Shown here: one piece after another, positions 7,069 through 14,879 of the stretch
Position numbering within the stretch: the first letter of the stretch is position 1
Layout: every line of letters begins with the position of its first letter
Assembly (NCBI GenBank): GCA_900550545.1
Contig: URSS01000040.1
Span: 1-24,083 of the forward strand
Source: an uncultured Lachnobacterium sp.
GTDB taxonomy: Bacteria; Bacillota; Clostridia; Lachnospirales; Lachnospiraceae
Length of the DNA: 24,083 bases
Reading direction: 5' to 3'
Notes under the pieces: generated by a model
Seen by the model: the letters and a program-made list of their open reading frames with translations, nothing else
The model's database searches: none
What the model was told of the DNA's origin: nothing
Program-made: the position numbers and the translations under genes

Positions 7069-7087
7069 TCACAGGATATGCCTGTGA
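7069..7087 (-). promoter_or_regulatory. hairpin in the rpsF 5' leader
   Basis: A perfect 7-bp stem TCACAGG/CCTGTGA with a 5-base loop, about 15 bases before the rpsF ribosome site. No T-tract follows, so it is not a terminator. It could take part in leader regulation or mRNA stability; no known motif was recognised. Confidence 0.45.
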
Positions 7088-7117
7088 ACAAGGAAAAAAT
7101 AGTTATCACGAGGATAT

Positions 7118-7146
7118 ACTATATCATAATTTTCCTGCTTATGCAA
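7118..7146 (-). promoter_or_regulatory. promoter of rpsF-ssb-rpsR
   Basis: Minus-strand TTGCAT (7141-7146), 17-base spacer, TATAGT (7118-7123). Confidence 0.75.
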
Positions 7147-7160
7147 GAGGTTTTCCCAGA

Positions 7161-7183
7161 AAAAAGCCAAAATCCCGCTTTTT
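7161..7183 (-). terminator. weak terminator after the DUF951 gene
   Basis: A 7-bp stem AAAAAGC/GCTTTTT with a 9-base loop and a short T run, overlapping the DUF951 stop. The A/T-rich stem makes it weak, but it sits where a transcript end is expected, just before the rpsF promoter. Confidence 0.4.
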
Positions 7184-7385
7184 ATTTACTTTCTTCTTCT
7201 GCCTTACGAAGTCCTCTGGTGTTTTTCTCCACCAGTTTGCGGGTTACCATCACCTGATGACCGCATCCTAAACACTTCAAACGGAAATCTGCGCCTACAC
7301 GAAGAATTTCCCATTCATTACTTCCACATGGATGCTGCTTTTTTAATTTCACAATATCGCCAACTTCATAATGATACTGGTTCAT
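7182..7385 (-). CDS. DUF951 family protein
   Basis: A 67-residue protein of the small Firmicutes family DUF951. The conserved block KKQHPCGSNEWEILRVGAD (about 15-33) is followed by KCLGCGHQVMVTR. The three cysteines (HPCG and CLGC) suggest a small metal-bound fold, perhaps a zinc ribbon-like binder. The exact role is unknown; in many Firmicutes it lies near rpsF, as here. The start is preceded by AGGAGG and lies 8 bases after the Sir2 stop. Confidence 0.9.
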   Translation of the reverse strand: MNQYHYEVGDIVKLKKQHPCGSNEWEILRVGADFRLKCLGCGHQVMVTRKLVEKNTRGLRKAEEESK

Positions 7386-7393
7386 AGTGCCTC

Positions 7394-8116
7394 CTATAGT
7401 TCAATTTTAGAAAATACATTTCCCAGACCGTCCTGAATCAACAAATCTGCCCGTCCGTCTTTCGGCGTAGCGCTCTTGTTGATTAAAACAAGCTTATTTC
7501 CTCTATAATAATCAATCAGCCCAGCTGCCGGATATACCGCGAGCGATGTTCCGCCGATGATCAGCATGTCCGCATGGCTGATATAAAATACGGCATCCTG
7601 CAGTGTCTTCTGATTTAATCCTTCCTCATATAAAACCACATCCGGTTTCACTGGTCCGCCACACACCGGACAGGTCGGTATCCCTTCTGAATGCAGCACA
7701 TCTTCCGCACTCATGAACTCTCCACAGCGCTCACAATAATTGCGCAGTACACTACCATGAAGCTCCATAACATTTTTGCTTCCCGCCTTCTGATGCAGTC
7801 CGTCAATATTCTGTGTAACAATTCCTTTAAGTTTTCCGGCCTTTTCCAGTTCTGCCAGTTTATAATGCGTAATATTTGGTTTAGCATCAAGGCAAAGCAT
7901 TTTGTTGCGGTAAAAACGATAAAATTCTTCCGGATTATTGCGGTAAAAACTGTGACTCAAAATGGTCTCCGGCGGATACTTATACTGCTGATTATACAAT
8001 CCGTCTACACTCCGGAAATCCGGAATTCCACTCTCCGTAGATACACCGGCACCTCCAAAAAATACAATATTATCGGATTCTTTTACCCACTTTAAAAATT
8101 GTTCAATTGTATCCAT
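7394..8116 (-). CDS. NAD-dependent protein deacylase, Sir2 family
   Basis: A 240-residue bacterial sirtuin (CobB-like) that removes acyl groups from protein lysines using NAD+. Visible are the NAD loop GAGVSTESGIPDFRS (22-36), QNID (102-105), the catalytic His120 in ELHGS, zinc cysteines 128, 131, 149 and 152 (CERC and CPVC), and GGTSLAVYPA. The start at 8116 has AAGGAGG 8 bases away. An in-frame ATG at 8188 also has a good GGGAGG site and would add 24 residues encoded by a palindromic repeat; the conserved sirtuin start favours 8116. No promoter was found between the gene and the tRNA terminator upstream. Confidence 0.92.
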   Translation of the reverse strand: MDTIEQFLKWVKESDNIVFFGGAGVSTESGIPDFRSVDGLYNQQYKYPPETILSHSFYRNNPEEFYRFYRNKMLCLDAKPNITHYKLAELEKAGKLKGIVTQNIDGLHQKAGSKNVMELHGSVLRNYCERCGEFMSAEDVLHSEGIPTCPVCGGPVKPDVVLYEEGLNQKTLQDAVFYISHADMLIIGGTSLAVYPAAGLIDYYRGNKLVLINKSATPKDGRADLLIQDGLGNVFSKIEL

Positions 8117-8121
8117 TATGA

Positions 8122-8225
8122 GCCTCCTTATGACAAATTGGTTGCAGATGCATAAGATGCGACTCCGTCGCGCATCTGCGTAGGTCATAAGGAATCCTCC
8201 CACTCCGTGGCTCCCTCCTTATGAC
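8122..8225. repeat. palindromic repeat element upstream of sir2
   Basis: TCCTTATGAC occurs at 8125-8134 and 8216-8225, with the inverse GTCATAAGGA at 8184-8193. Between them are two hairpins: GCAGATGC/GCATCTGC (8144-8151 with 8172-8179), which encloses GCGAC-TCC-GTCGC, and CCAC-TCC-GTGG (8200-8210). Both tips share the same ACTCCGT. On the minus strand the arms spell GTCATAAGGAGG, a ready ribosome site. This looks like a small interspersed (REP/MITE-like) element. Confidence 0.7.
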
Positions 8226-8257
8226 AAAAAAGAACCATATTCCAACGAATACGGTCC
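8226..8257 (-). terminator. terminator of the initiator tRNA gene
   Basis: An 11-bp stem GGACCGTATTC/GAATATGGTTC (with G-U pairs) and a 4-base loop, followed on the minus strand by TTTTTT; it starts 4 bases after the tRNA. Confidence 0.88.
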
Positions 8258-8261
8258 TTAG

Positions 8262-8335
<74 letters not shown>

Positions 8336-8348
8336 TCGTTCAACAATT

Positions 8349-8377
8349 ATTATAGTTCTCTTGTTATCAAAAGTCAA
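8349..8377 (-). promoter_or_regulatory. promoter of the initiator tRNA
   Basis: Minus-strand TTGACT (8372-8377), 17-base spacer, perfect TATAAT (8349-8354), 13 bases before the tRNA 5' end. Confidence 0.88.
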
Positions 8378-8394
8378 CTCATTGCAAAAGTATC

Positions 8395-8426
8395 ATCAAT
8401 CCCATGCCAAATGACATGGGATTGAT
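8395..8426 (-). terminator. terminator-like hairpin after the DUF4854 lipoprotein gene
   Basis: A perfect 12-bp inverted repeat ATCAATCCCATG/CATGGGATTGAT with an 8-base loop, 18 bases past the stop codon. The T-tract on the minus strand is short and offset (GATACTTTTG). Confidence 0.65.
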
Positions 8427-8444
8427 AACCGAAACTAATTATCT

Positions 8445-8966
8445 TTAGTTTCCAGATGTGTACTCTTTCTTACAAAGAGTAGTTCCATCTGCATCAACAT
8501 ACTCAACTCTGACCTTGATTGGATCCTGATCAATGTATGATGTAAGAGAATTTGCAACATTCTGCATAGTAGCATCCTGCTGTGCAAGTGACTTCTCAAG
8601 AGAAGCCTTTACTGCATCTCCATCTACATCATCTTTAATAACCTGCTCATCAAATGTGTATTTGTAGATGAGTGTATCCTTTTCACTAAGGATTTCCATG
8701 TTAAGACCCTCTTCTGTTGAAGATAAAACCTTATCCAGCTGACTCTTAATTGTCTCATCTGCTAAGTAAGCATCTACATCAACATACTTGCCATCATCTG
8801 TCTTTCCAGATGTTGCATCTTTTGATGTATCTTTCTCTTCGCTCTGTGACTCTGTTTTAGCCTTTGTATCATTGCTTTTACCAGTGTCTTTGCTTGAACC
8901 ACATCCTGCAAATGCTGTAGCTGCAAGTGAAGCAGCAAGTAATAAAGCCATAACTCTTTTTTTCAT
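8445..8966 (-). CDS. DUF4854 family lipoprotein
   Basis: A 173-residue secreted lipoprotein: signal peptide with lipobox AFAGC (Cys22), a Lys/Ser/Asp-rich linker (about 23-62), then a DUF4854-like domain (about 63-173; DAYLADETIKSQLDK, LIYKYTFDEQ, and a tail around KVRVEYVDADG). This domain is common in Lachnospiraceae cell-surface proteins; its function is unknown. It is a stand-alone gene with a near-consensus promoter at 9004-9032, its own ribosome site (AGGAGG) and a terminator. Confidence 0.85.
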   Translation of the reverse strand: MKKRVMALLLAASLAATAFAGCGSSKDTGKSNDTKAKTESQSEEKDTSKDATSGKTDDGKYVDVDAYLADETIKSQLDKVLSSTEEGLNMEILSEKDTLIYKYTFDEQVIKDDVDGDAVKASLEKSLAQQDATMQNVANSLTSYIDQDPIKVRVEYVDADGTTLCKKEYTSGN

Positions 8967-9003
8967 AACTAAATCCTCCTAAAATATTTTCATATCAAAG
9001 CGG

Positions 9004-9032
9004 ATTCTATCAGTTTAAAGAGTCTACGTCAA
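9004..9032 (-). promoter_or_regulatory. promoter of the DUF4854 lipoprotein gene
   Basis: Minus-strand TTGACG (9027-9032), 17-base spacer, TAGAAT (9004-9009), 37 bases before the start codon. Confidence 0.75.
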
Positions 9033-9120
9033 GCGTTTTTTGCATTTTCCACAAAAACAATTGCAAATTTGGCACTTTATTACTACATTATTATCGATCA
9101 TTAGTACTAGTATAGCGTTT

Positions 9121-9190
9121 TCTAAATAACTGAGCCATTTACGCAGAATATTTTTCCATCTGCGGCGTTGTCGTCAATCGACGTAGCTAG
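9121..9190. repeat. possible interspersed palindromic repeat after the chemoreceptor gene
   Basis: CGCAGA/TCTGCG (9142-9147 with 9159-9164) and CGTC-AATC-GACG (9172-9183) form two short hairpins immediately downstream of the chemoreceptor stop. The GC-rich tail differs from the AT-rich surroundings and looks like small repeats found between genes in Lachnospiraceae, but only one copy is in this window. No T-tract follows, so it is a poor terminator. Confidence 0.35.
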
Positions 9191-9193
9191 ACA

Positions 9194-10624
9194 TTAAAAA
9201 TGAAGTCCCTGTCCACTCAACTGCTGTACTGTACTCTCCATTTGCTTGATTTCTGCAATAATTGTCTTAGAAGCATTCTCCACTTCCTGGAAAAGCTGCT
9301 GTGCTTTATCAAACTCCTGGTTATCCACTGCCTTGACAACATTGTTTCCGGTCTCATGTACTTTTTTGTAATCTTCCACTATCTTATTCCAGATAACTCT
9401 AACCTGTTCATTCTGTGGTTGCATTGCATTGATGAGATAACTGAATGCACTCTTTCTCTCACTTGTCTGAATATGTGTTATGGTCTTGCTGTCCACGGTG
9501 CCTTTAATGGATGCCACCCATTCATTATAGGTTGTCTCTGCTTTTTCCATATTCTTTAAAAAGAAACTGTTATCCATTACATAGAATGGGTCTTTTCCCA
9601 TCTCACCGATAGTTGTGATTGCTGCATTGATGTCTTTTTCTACCTGATGTACAGGTGCTGCAGCATCTTTTAAATTAATACCAATTGTCAATAGCTTTTG
9701 TGTCTCATTCTGCTGTTCCTCGCACTGTTTCTGAATATTACTTGCCTGTGTTGCCATCTCATCCATAGAACTTGAAATTTCCTGGCTCACTGCTGCAAGT
9801 GAACTTACAGAATCGGTAATACGTCCTACACTCTTCTGGTTTGTATCATTAATTTTCCATACAGAGTTAATCTTCTCATTCATATTGTTCATCGCGGTAA
9901 CAGCTGCATTTGCACTGTCTGCGCTCTTTCCGGAAGCTTCTTTGATACGCTCAACGAATTCTCCCATGTTTGCCGTCATCTTCTGTGTCTCTTCTGCAAG
10001 CTTTCGGATTTCTTCGGCAACGACTGCAAATCCTTTTCCTGCTTCACCGGCTCTGGCAGCCTCAATAGATGCATTCAATGCAAGCAGATTAGTCTGTCCG
10101 GAAATACTGTTGATTCCATCAATCACCTCATTCATATGATTGATGACATCAAACAGATTCTCCATGTTATCTTTCATTTCACCGGACTCTGTAATGGTTG
10201 TCTGCGACAAATCCTTGATTTCTGTGAGCTGCTGCTGTCCATCTTCAATATTTTTATAAATGGTAGCACACTCCTCAGATGCTGACAGAATGGTCTTCGT
10301 CAGATCTTCATGCTGATTAGACACTTCACCAGCTACGCGGGAAGTCTCCGTGGAAGCCTGAAGAATCGTATCCGTAGAATCTGCCAGATCATTTGAAATG
10401 CCGCCCAGGCGATCTGTATAGTAAGTCAATGTCTTCTCCAGAGAACTGATCTGCGTGACTGCAGACAAATCTCTTTCCATTACTGTCTCCAGCTGACTAC
10501 GTCCACCTACCAATCTCTGATACATTTGTCCAATCTGTGGATCTGCCTTGGTGTAATCTGTCTCCTTTAATTGAGCTACTGCCTCCAGGCAGATTTTATC
10601 TATTTTGCTTTTTCCAAATGCCAT
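9194..10624 (-). CDS. soluble methyl-accepting chemotaxis protein
   Basis: A 476-residue cytoplasmic chemoreceptor: no signal peptide or membrane segment. The N-terminal ~110 residues are helical. The signalling domain (about 110-330) carries the hairpin tip LNASIEAARAGEAGKGFAVVAEE (179-205, given in parts: NLLALNASIEAARAGE then GKGFAVVAEE), which contacts CheA and CheW. The C-terminal ~130 residues (about 345-476) resemble a CZB-type zinc-binding bundle, but the usual Cys and some His ligands are not obvious (THIQTSERKSAFSYL where a Cys is expected). It may sense a cytoplasmic or redox signal. The stand-alone gene has a GGAGAGG site; its AT-rich upstream region shows TTGACT without a good -10. 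Confidence 0.88.
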   Translation of the reverse strand: MAFGKSKIDKICLEAVAQLKETDYTKADPQIGQMYQRLVGGRSQLETVMERDLSAVTQISSLEKTLTYYTDRLGGISNDLADSTDTILQASTETSRVAGEVSNQHEDLTKTILSASEECATIYKNIEDGQQQLTEIKDLSQTTITESGEMKDNMENLFDVINHMNEVIDGINSISGQTNLLALNASIEAARAGEAGKGFAVVAEEIRKLAEETQKMTANMGEFVERIKEASGKSADSANAAVTAMNNMNEKINSVWKINDTNQKSVGRITDSVSSLAAVSQEISSSMDEMATQASNIQKQCEEQQNETQKLLTIGINLKDAAAPVHQVEKDINAAITTIGEMGKDPFYVMDNSFFLKNMEKAETTYNEWVASIKGTVDSKTITHIQTSERKSAFSYLINAMQPQNEQVRVIWNKIVEDYKKVHETGNNVVKAVDNQEFDKAQQLFQEVENASKTIIAEIKQMESTVQQLSGQGLHF

Positions 10625-10775
10625 CGTAATCCTCTCCCATCATCCTTGATCTTTCGTAATATATCTTTACTTTCTATTTTGACCACTTCTTTCAATAAAG
10701 TCAACTATTTTTGTGCTTTTTCTCTAATAATTTTTCTTTTTTATATGTATTTGTATAGCATTTTTGCCACAATTT

Positions 10776-10796
10776 AAATATTATTACATAATATTT
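10776..10796 (-). terminator. AT-rich hairpin after spmB
   Basis: A perfect 8-bp stem AAATATTA/TAATATTT with a 5-base loop directly after the spmB stop. It is all A/T and lacks a clear T-tract, so it is a weak terminator at best. Confidence 0.3.
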
Positions 10797-11320
10797 CACA
10801 TATAAGTTGCCAATATCACACTCGCTATTATGCCTGCGATTGTTGCAATCAATGCACCCGCCAAAGTATATCTCGTTTTCTTCACCTTCACGGACATAAA
10901 ATAGATCGACATTGTATAAAAAATCGTTTCTGTACTGCTGAGCATGATTGATGCTGCCATTCCAGCGAAGGAATCACATCCATGCTCTTTGTACAGATCC
11001 AGTAAAAGCCCCGTTGCTGCCGAGGATGAAAACATTTTTACAATTGCAATTGGAAATAAGTCCGCCGGTAGATTGGTAAAAGCCAGCAATTTTTTCAGAC
11101 ATACGGATACAAAATCCAGGAATCCGGACGCACGCAAAACCCCGACCGCAACCATCAGTCCAATCAGTGTCGGCATAATTTCGACAACAGTACGAATACC
11201 GCTTTTTGCCCCATCAAGGAAATCTTCATATACTTTCTGATGACGCAGTAAACCGCTTCCTACGATCAAAAATAACAGCAAAGGAATTATCGCTTCTGAT
11301 AGAAAAACAACAAATTGCAT
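10796..11320 (-). CDS. spmB: spore maturation protein B
   Basis: A 174-residue membrane protein of the nucleoside-recognition (Gate) superfamily with about four to five hydrophobic segments. The family-typical block FPIAIVKMFSSSAATGLLLDLYKEHG (about 91-116, seen as KMFSSSAATG and DLYKEHGCDS) identifies SpmB. In Bacillus subtilis SpmA and SpmB are needed for spore core dehydration and heat resistance. It lies 21 bases after spmA with a GGAGG site, so both are co-transcribed. Its presence supports an endospore-forming host. Confidence 0.93.
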   Translation of the reverse strand: MQFVVFLSEAIIPLLLFLIVGSGLLRHQKVYEDFLDGAKSGIRTVVEIMPTLIGLMVAVGVLRASGFLDFVSVCLKKLLAFTNLPADLFPIAIVKMFSSSAATGLLLDLYKEHGCDSFAGMAASIMLSSTETIFYTMSIYFMSVKVKKTRYTLAGALIATIAGIIASVILATYM

Positions 11321-11341
11321 GCATCTTTTCCTCCATAAATG

Positions 11342-11923
11342 CTACCGGCTCGATGACAGTAAATGCCGCAGTTTAATAAACAATATGGCAGCTCCTGTGG
11401 ACACACAGGTAGCAAGAATTGCCGGACCTACGACCGCTACGGGATTGACTGCACCATATTCTGTGCGGTATGCAATAATATTTACAGGAATCAACTGTAA
11501 AGAAGAAATATTCAATATTAAAAAATCACACATGGCATCCGTCGCATAACCCGTCCTTGCATCCAGTTTTTTTAACTGTTTCATGGCCGAAAGGCCTGCC
11601 GGTGTGGCCGCCCAGCCAAGCCCAAGTACATTTGCCACTATATTACTGGCAATATCACTTCTTGCCGGCGAAGATTTTGGAACAGAAGGAAACAGAAAAT
11701 TCAGCATTGGATTCATTTTCTGTGCTATTTTTTCCAATATTCCCTGATGTTCTGCAATGCGCATGATTCCTACCCAGAATGCCATTGCTCCCGCCATGGT
11801 AATGCATAGGCTGATAGCTTCTTTTGCAGATGCTAACGCCTGATTGGTCACCGCATTCATATTTCCTGTAAAAGCCGCGTAAATGACTCCCACAAGGATC
11901 ATACCACCCCATAGATAATTCAT
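11342..11923 (-). CDS. spmA: spore maturation protein A
   Basis: A 193-residue membrane protein with several hydrophobic segments. The blocks FWVGIMRIAEHQGILEKIA and ANVLGLGWAATPAGLSAMK, then DFLILNISSLQLIPVNIIAYR, are diagnostic for SpmA. It works with SpmB in spore dehydration. In B. subtilis the genes follow dacB; here no carboxypeptidase precedes them. Expression during sporulation is expected, but I could not identify a clear sigma-E promoter in the 126 bases shared with the divergent peptidase gene. Confidence 0.94.
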   Translation of the reverse strand: MNYLWGGMILVGVIYAAFTGNMNAVTNQALASAKEAISLCITMAGAMAFWVGIMRIAEHQGILEKIAQKMNPMLNFLFPSVPKSSPARSDIASNIVANVLGLGWAATPAGLSAMKQLKKLDARTGYATDAMCDFLILNISSLQLIPVNIIAYRTEYGAVNPVAVVGPAILATCVSTGAAILFIKLRHLLSSSR

Positions 11924-12049
11924 GCTTTTTATCCCGTACTTTTTCTTGCTTTCATCCTATTCCGGAAAGCATAGCAATATTCCTTACAGCGGTTATGTTT
12001 CTTTTAAAATCCGCATAGAATATATAAATTTTCTTCTTGGAGCATGCAC

Positions 12050-13801
12050 ATGAAATCGATTTTTAAAAAATACCGGATTTTCTTTGCTGCCGCTTTTCTT
12101 CTGGCTCTGTTTTTCTGCTGCCGTACTCTTTTTCCGGCGTTCCAACTGCAGCATAAGGGAAGTGAAAGCTTCAACAATTTTATTTCCCGGTTATTTGCAG
12201 ATGAACTTACTTCGAACACGATGAATCTGCATTTTACACTCAAGGATCCTTCCTCAATAGGTATTGATTCTTACGAAGTGACATTCGGAGATTTTTCCAC
12301 CAAATCACAAAAAAGCAGTGCAAAAAATCTGGAGCATCTGCAAAAAGAACTGTCCCATTATTCCTATCGTGCTTTGGATGCACAAAACAAACTTACATAT
12401 AAAATTCTTGAGGATACGCTCAGACGTCAGCGGGCACTTGCAGAGTATCCGATGTATGAAGAAGTTGTCACTCCGTCAAACGGTGTGACCTCACAGCTTC
12501 CAATTTTGCTGGCGGAATATCCTTTTTACCGCAAACAGGATGTGGATGATTACCTGACTCTTCTTGCCCAGATGGATACTTATTTTTCCAACATTCTTTC
12601 CTACGAGGAGGACAAAGCAAAAGCCGGGCTTTTTATGTCGGACAAAAAATGTATGAAAGTCATCGAGGGATGTGAGATTTTTACACAACATCCGGAAGAT
12701 AACTTCCTGTTATCCACATTTTCCAACCGCTTGGACACATTGAATCTGAGCGACAGTGAAAAGGAAGAATATATTGCAAAAAATAAGCAGGTAATTGTGG
12801 AGCATGTCATTCCCGCCTATTCTGAAATGATTTCCGGCCTTACGAAACTGCTCGGCTGTGGTCGGAATGATTGGGGTCTGTGCAATTATGAAGATGGAAA
12901 ATCCTACTATGAAGCTCTGGTTGCCTACAATACCGGAACCGATTTCACGGTAGATGAACTCTTTCAACAGATTGCCGATGCCCGGCAGGATGATGTGGAT
13001 ATCTGTACAACGATACTGGCTTCCAATCCAAAACTTGCTTCCATGGATATCAAACTGGACAATCAGCTCACAGATGAGAACGCAATGATCGATCATTTAA
13101 AAAAGGCCATCACCAAAGACTTTCCAAAAGCTTGTGATACGACCTGTGAGATTACCCATGTGGACGAATCTCTGTCCGAATACCTTGCGCCCGCTTTCTA
13201 CATCACTGCACCAATCGATGACTATTCTACGAATCGTATTTATATCAATAATGCGAACAATTACACGGATCTGTATTATTTTACGACTTTGGCCCACGAA
13301 GGCTACCCCGGTCATCTCTATCAGACCATACAATCCTACGATTATGGACTTCCACCGATCCGCTCGCTTTTCAACTATCCGGCATACACGGAAGGCTGGG
13401 CAACTTATGTGGAAATGTTAGCCTACTATTATGCCGGACTGCCCAAAGATCAGGCCAGCCTGCTGCAGCACAATCAGGCTGCCATGCTCAGCCTTTATGC
13501 CAGTTCGGATATCGGTATTCACTACTATGGATGGAAAAAGGCGGATATGCAGAAATTCTGGAAAAACTTCGGAATTGATGATGAAACGGCCATCGACTCT
13601 ATCACAGATCTTGTTCTTGAAGATCCCGGTAACTATTTAAAATACTATGTAGGCTATCTGCAGTTTCGGCAGCTTCGCGAAACATGTGAAAAAAAATACG
13701 GCGACAAATTCGATGCGTCTGCTTTCCATGAAGCAATACTCCGCACCGGACCTGCGCCGTTTTCCATCGTAGAAGAACAGGTAAAACGCACATTGCGTTG
13801 A
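12050..13801 (+). CDS. DUF885 family membrane-anchored metallopeptidase
   Basis: A 583-residue protein, the only plus-strand gene. Residues about 9-25 form a hydrophobic signal or anchor segment (no proper lipobox despite two Cys). The zinc site is HEGYPGH (His416, Glu417, His422), with a downstream Glu in EGWATYVEM (Glu448), the HExxxH-plus-E pattern of the DUF885 family of uncharacterised peptidases. The domain is probably outside the membrane and may cleave peptides. The start at 12050 is preferred because GGAG lies 7 bases before it; ATG 12044 is too close. It converges on rsmI with a 29-base gap. Promoter candidate TTATGT-17-TAGAAT is weak. Confidence 0.88.
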   Translation: MKSIFKKYRIFFAAAFLLALFFCCRTLFPAFQLQHKGSESFNNFISRLFADELTSNTMNLHFTLKDPSSIGIDSYEVTFGDFSTKSQKSSAKNLEHLQKELSHYSYRALDAQNKLTYKILEDTLRRQRALAEYPMYEEVVTPSNGVTSQLPILLAEYPFYRKQDVDDYLTLLAQMDTYFSNILSYEEDKAKAGLFMSDKKCMKVIEGCEIFTQHPEDNFLLSTFSNRLDTLNLSDSEKEEYIAKNKQVIVEHVIPAYSEMISGLTKLLGCGRNDWGLCNYEDGKSYYEALVAYNTGTDFTVDELFQQIADARQDDVDICTTILASNPKLASMDIKLDNQLTDENAMIDHLKKAITKDFPKACDTTCEITHVDESLSEYLAPAFYITAPIDDYSTNRIYINNANNYTDLYYFTTLAHEGYPGHLYQTIQSYDYGLPPIRSLFNYPAYTEGWATYVEMLAYYYAGLPKDQASLLQHNQAAMLSLYASSDIGIHYYGWKKADMQKFWKNFGIDDETAIDSITDLVLEDPGNYLKYYVGYLQFRQLRETCEKKYGDKFDASAFHEAILRTGPAPFSIVEEQVKRTLR

Positions 13802-13831
13802 CCTTTCTTCCACTTGATACATGATTTCATT

Positions 13832-14683
13832 TTAAAGAAGACTCTGGTAAATATCGCGTTTGCTTACACCGCGGTCTTTTGCTACCAGTTTCATCGCTTC
13901 TTTGTGGGCAATTCCCTGCGATTCATAATACTGCATATGTTCCTCAATGCTCATAGATTCCCAGCTCTGCTGCTGCTCCTTCTGAATCTGCGCACGGGAT
14001 TTGCCTTCAATGACCAACACATACTCTCCACGAGGTTCATGTGTCTCATAGTACTGCAGACTTTCCCCGAACGTTGTCTGCATTTTTTCTTCATGGCGCT
14101 TGGTCAGCTCTCTGCAGATGGTAAGTCTGCGGTCGCTTCCAAGTGTCTGTTCGAGTTCTTTCAGTGTCTTTACAAGATGATGCGGCGCCTCATAAACAAT
14201 CATGGTGCGGGTTTCTCCTGCAAGTTCCTCAAGTACTGCCTGATGTTCCTTTTTATCCTTTGGCAAAAAAGCCTCAAACGCAAATCTTCTTGTCGGAAGT
14301 CCGGACATCGTAAGTGCTGTCACACAGGCTGCTGCACCCGGAAGCGATGTTACCTCAATACCTTCCTCATAACAAATACGCACAATATCTTCTCCCGGAT
14401 CAGAAATTCCCGGAGTACCTGCATCTGTGATCAATGCAATATTTTTTCCTTCCCGCAGACGATCCACAAGCTGATAGGCTTTGTCGATTTTATTATACTC
14501 ATGATAACTTGTCATAGGAGTCTTTATCTCAAAATGATTCAGCAGCTTAATCGAATTACGTGTATCCTCCGCTGCAATCAGATCAACTTCTTTTAATGTG
14601 CGCAGTACACGGAATGTAATATCTTCCAGATTTCCAATTGGTGTTGCGCATAAATATAATGTACCGGTTCTTTTTTCTTCCAT
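13832..14683 (-). CDS. rsmI: 16S rRNA (cytidine(1402)-2'-O)-methyltransferase
   Basis: A 283-residue SAM-dependent methyltransferase of the tetrapyrrole-methylase fold that 2'-O-methylates C1402 in the 30S decoding site. Motifs: ATPIGNLEDITFR (13-25), AAEDTR (37-42), TDAGTPGISDPG, LPGAAACVTALTMSGLPT, and a C-terminal helix region ending VSKRDIYQSLL, typical of RsmI. It has its own promoter (14785-14813). A 137-base upstream stretch contains an 8-bp inverted repeat AAGGTATC/GATACCTT in the leader. Confidence 0.96.
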   Translation of the reverse strand: MEEKRTGTLYLCATPIGNLEDITFRVLRTLKEVDLIAAEDTRNSIKLLNHFEIKTPMTSYHEYNKIDKAYQLVDRLREGKNIALITDAGTPGISDPGEDIVRICYEEGIEVTSLPGAAACVTALTMSGLPTRRFAFEAFLPKDKKEHQAVLEELAGETRTMIVYEAPHHLVKTLKELEQTLGSDRRLTICRELTKRHEEKMQTTFGESLQYYETHEPRGEYVLVIEGKSRAQIQKEQQQSWESMSIEEHMQYYESQGIAHKEAMKLVAKDRGVSKRDIYQSLL

Positions 14684-14784
14684 TTTCTTTATTACTTCCT
14701 GCTAATTGCTACTTTCTTGGTGTAATACGGGTCACTAAGGTATCCATCAAGTCGCAAACATCAATGATACCTTATTCTTCTTTC

Positions 14785-14813
14785 ATCATACTATGATTTA
14801 TAAATGCAGGCAA
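14785..14813 (-). promoter_or_regulatory. promoter of rsmI
   Basis: Minus-strand TTGCCT (14808-14813), 17-base spacer, TATGAT (14785-14790), located just past the ptsI terminator. Confidence 0.6.
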
Positions 14814-14820
14814 GCAAAAT

Positions 14821-14852
14821 AAGAGCCGGAGAGTTGTAGCTCCCCGGCTCTT
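14821..14852 (-). terminator. terminator of the fructose/PTS operon
   Basis: A GC-rich stem AAGAGCCGG/CCGGCTCTT extended by GAG/CTC, followed on the minus strand by ATTTTGC. It lies 27 bases after the ptsI stop. Confidence 0.82.
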
Positions 14853-14879
14853 ATTCTGCGTATTTATAACTATGCATTT

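Noticed and set aside
7039..7117. S6:S18-binding autoregulatory RNA in the rpsF leader
   Set aside because: The hairpin lacks the expected CCG bulge and flanking helix, so only an unspecified hairpin is reported.
13814..14596. 260-codon open frame on the plus strand opposite rsmI
   Set aside because: Long but Cys/Phe/His-rich with a composition typical of a shadow frame; rsmI on the other strand is certain.
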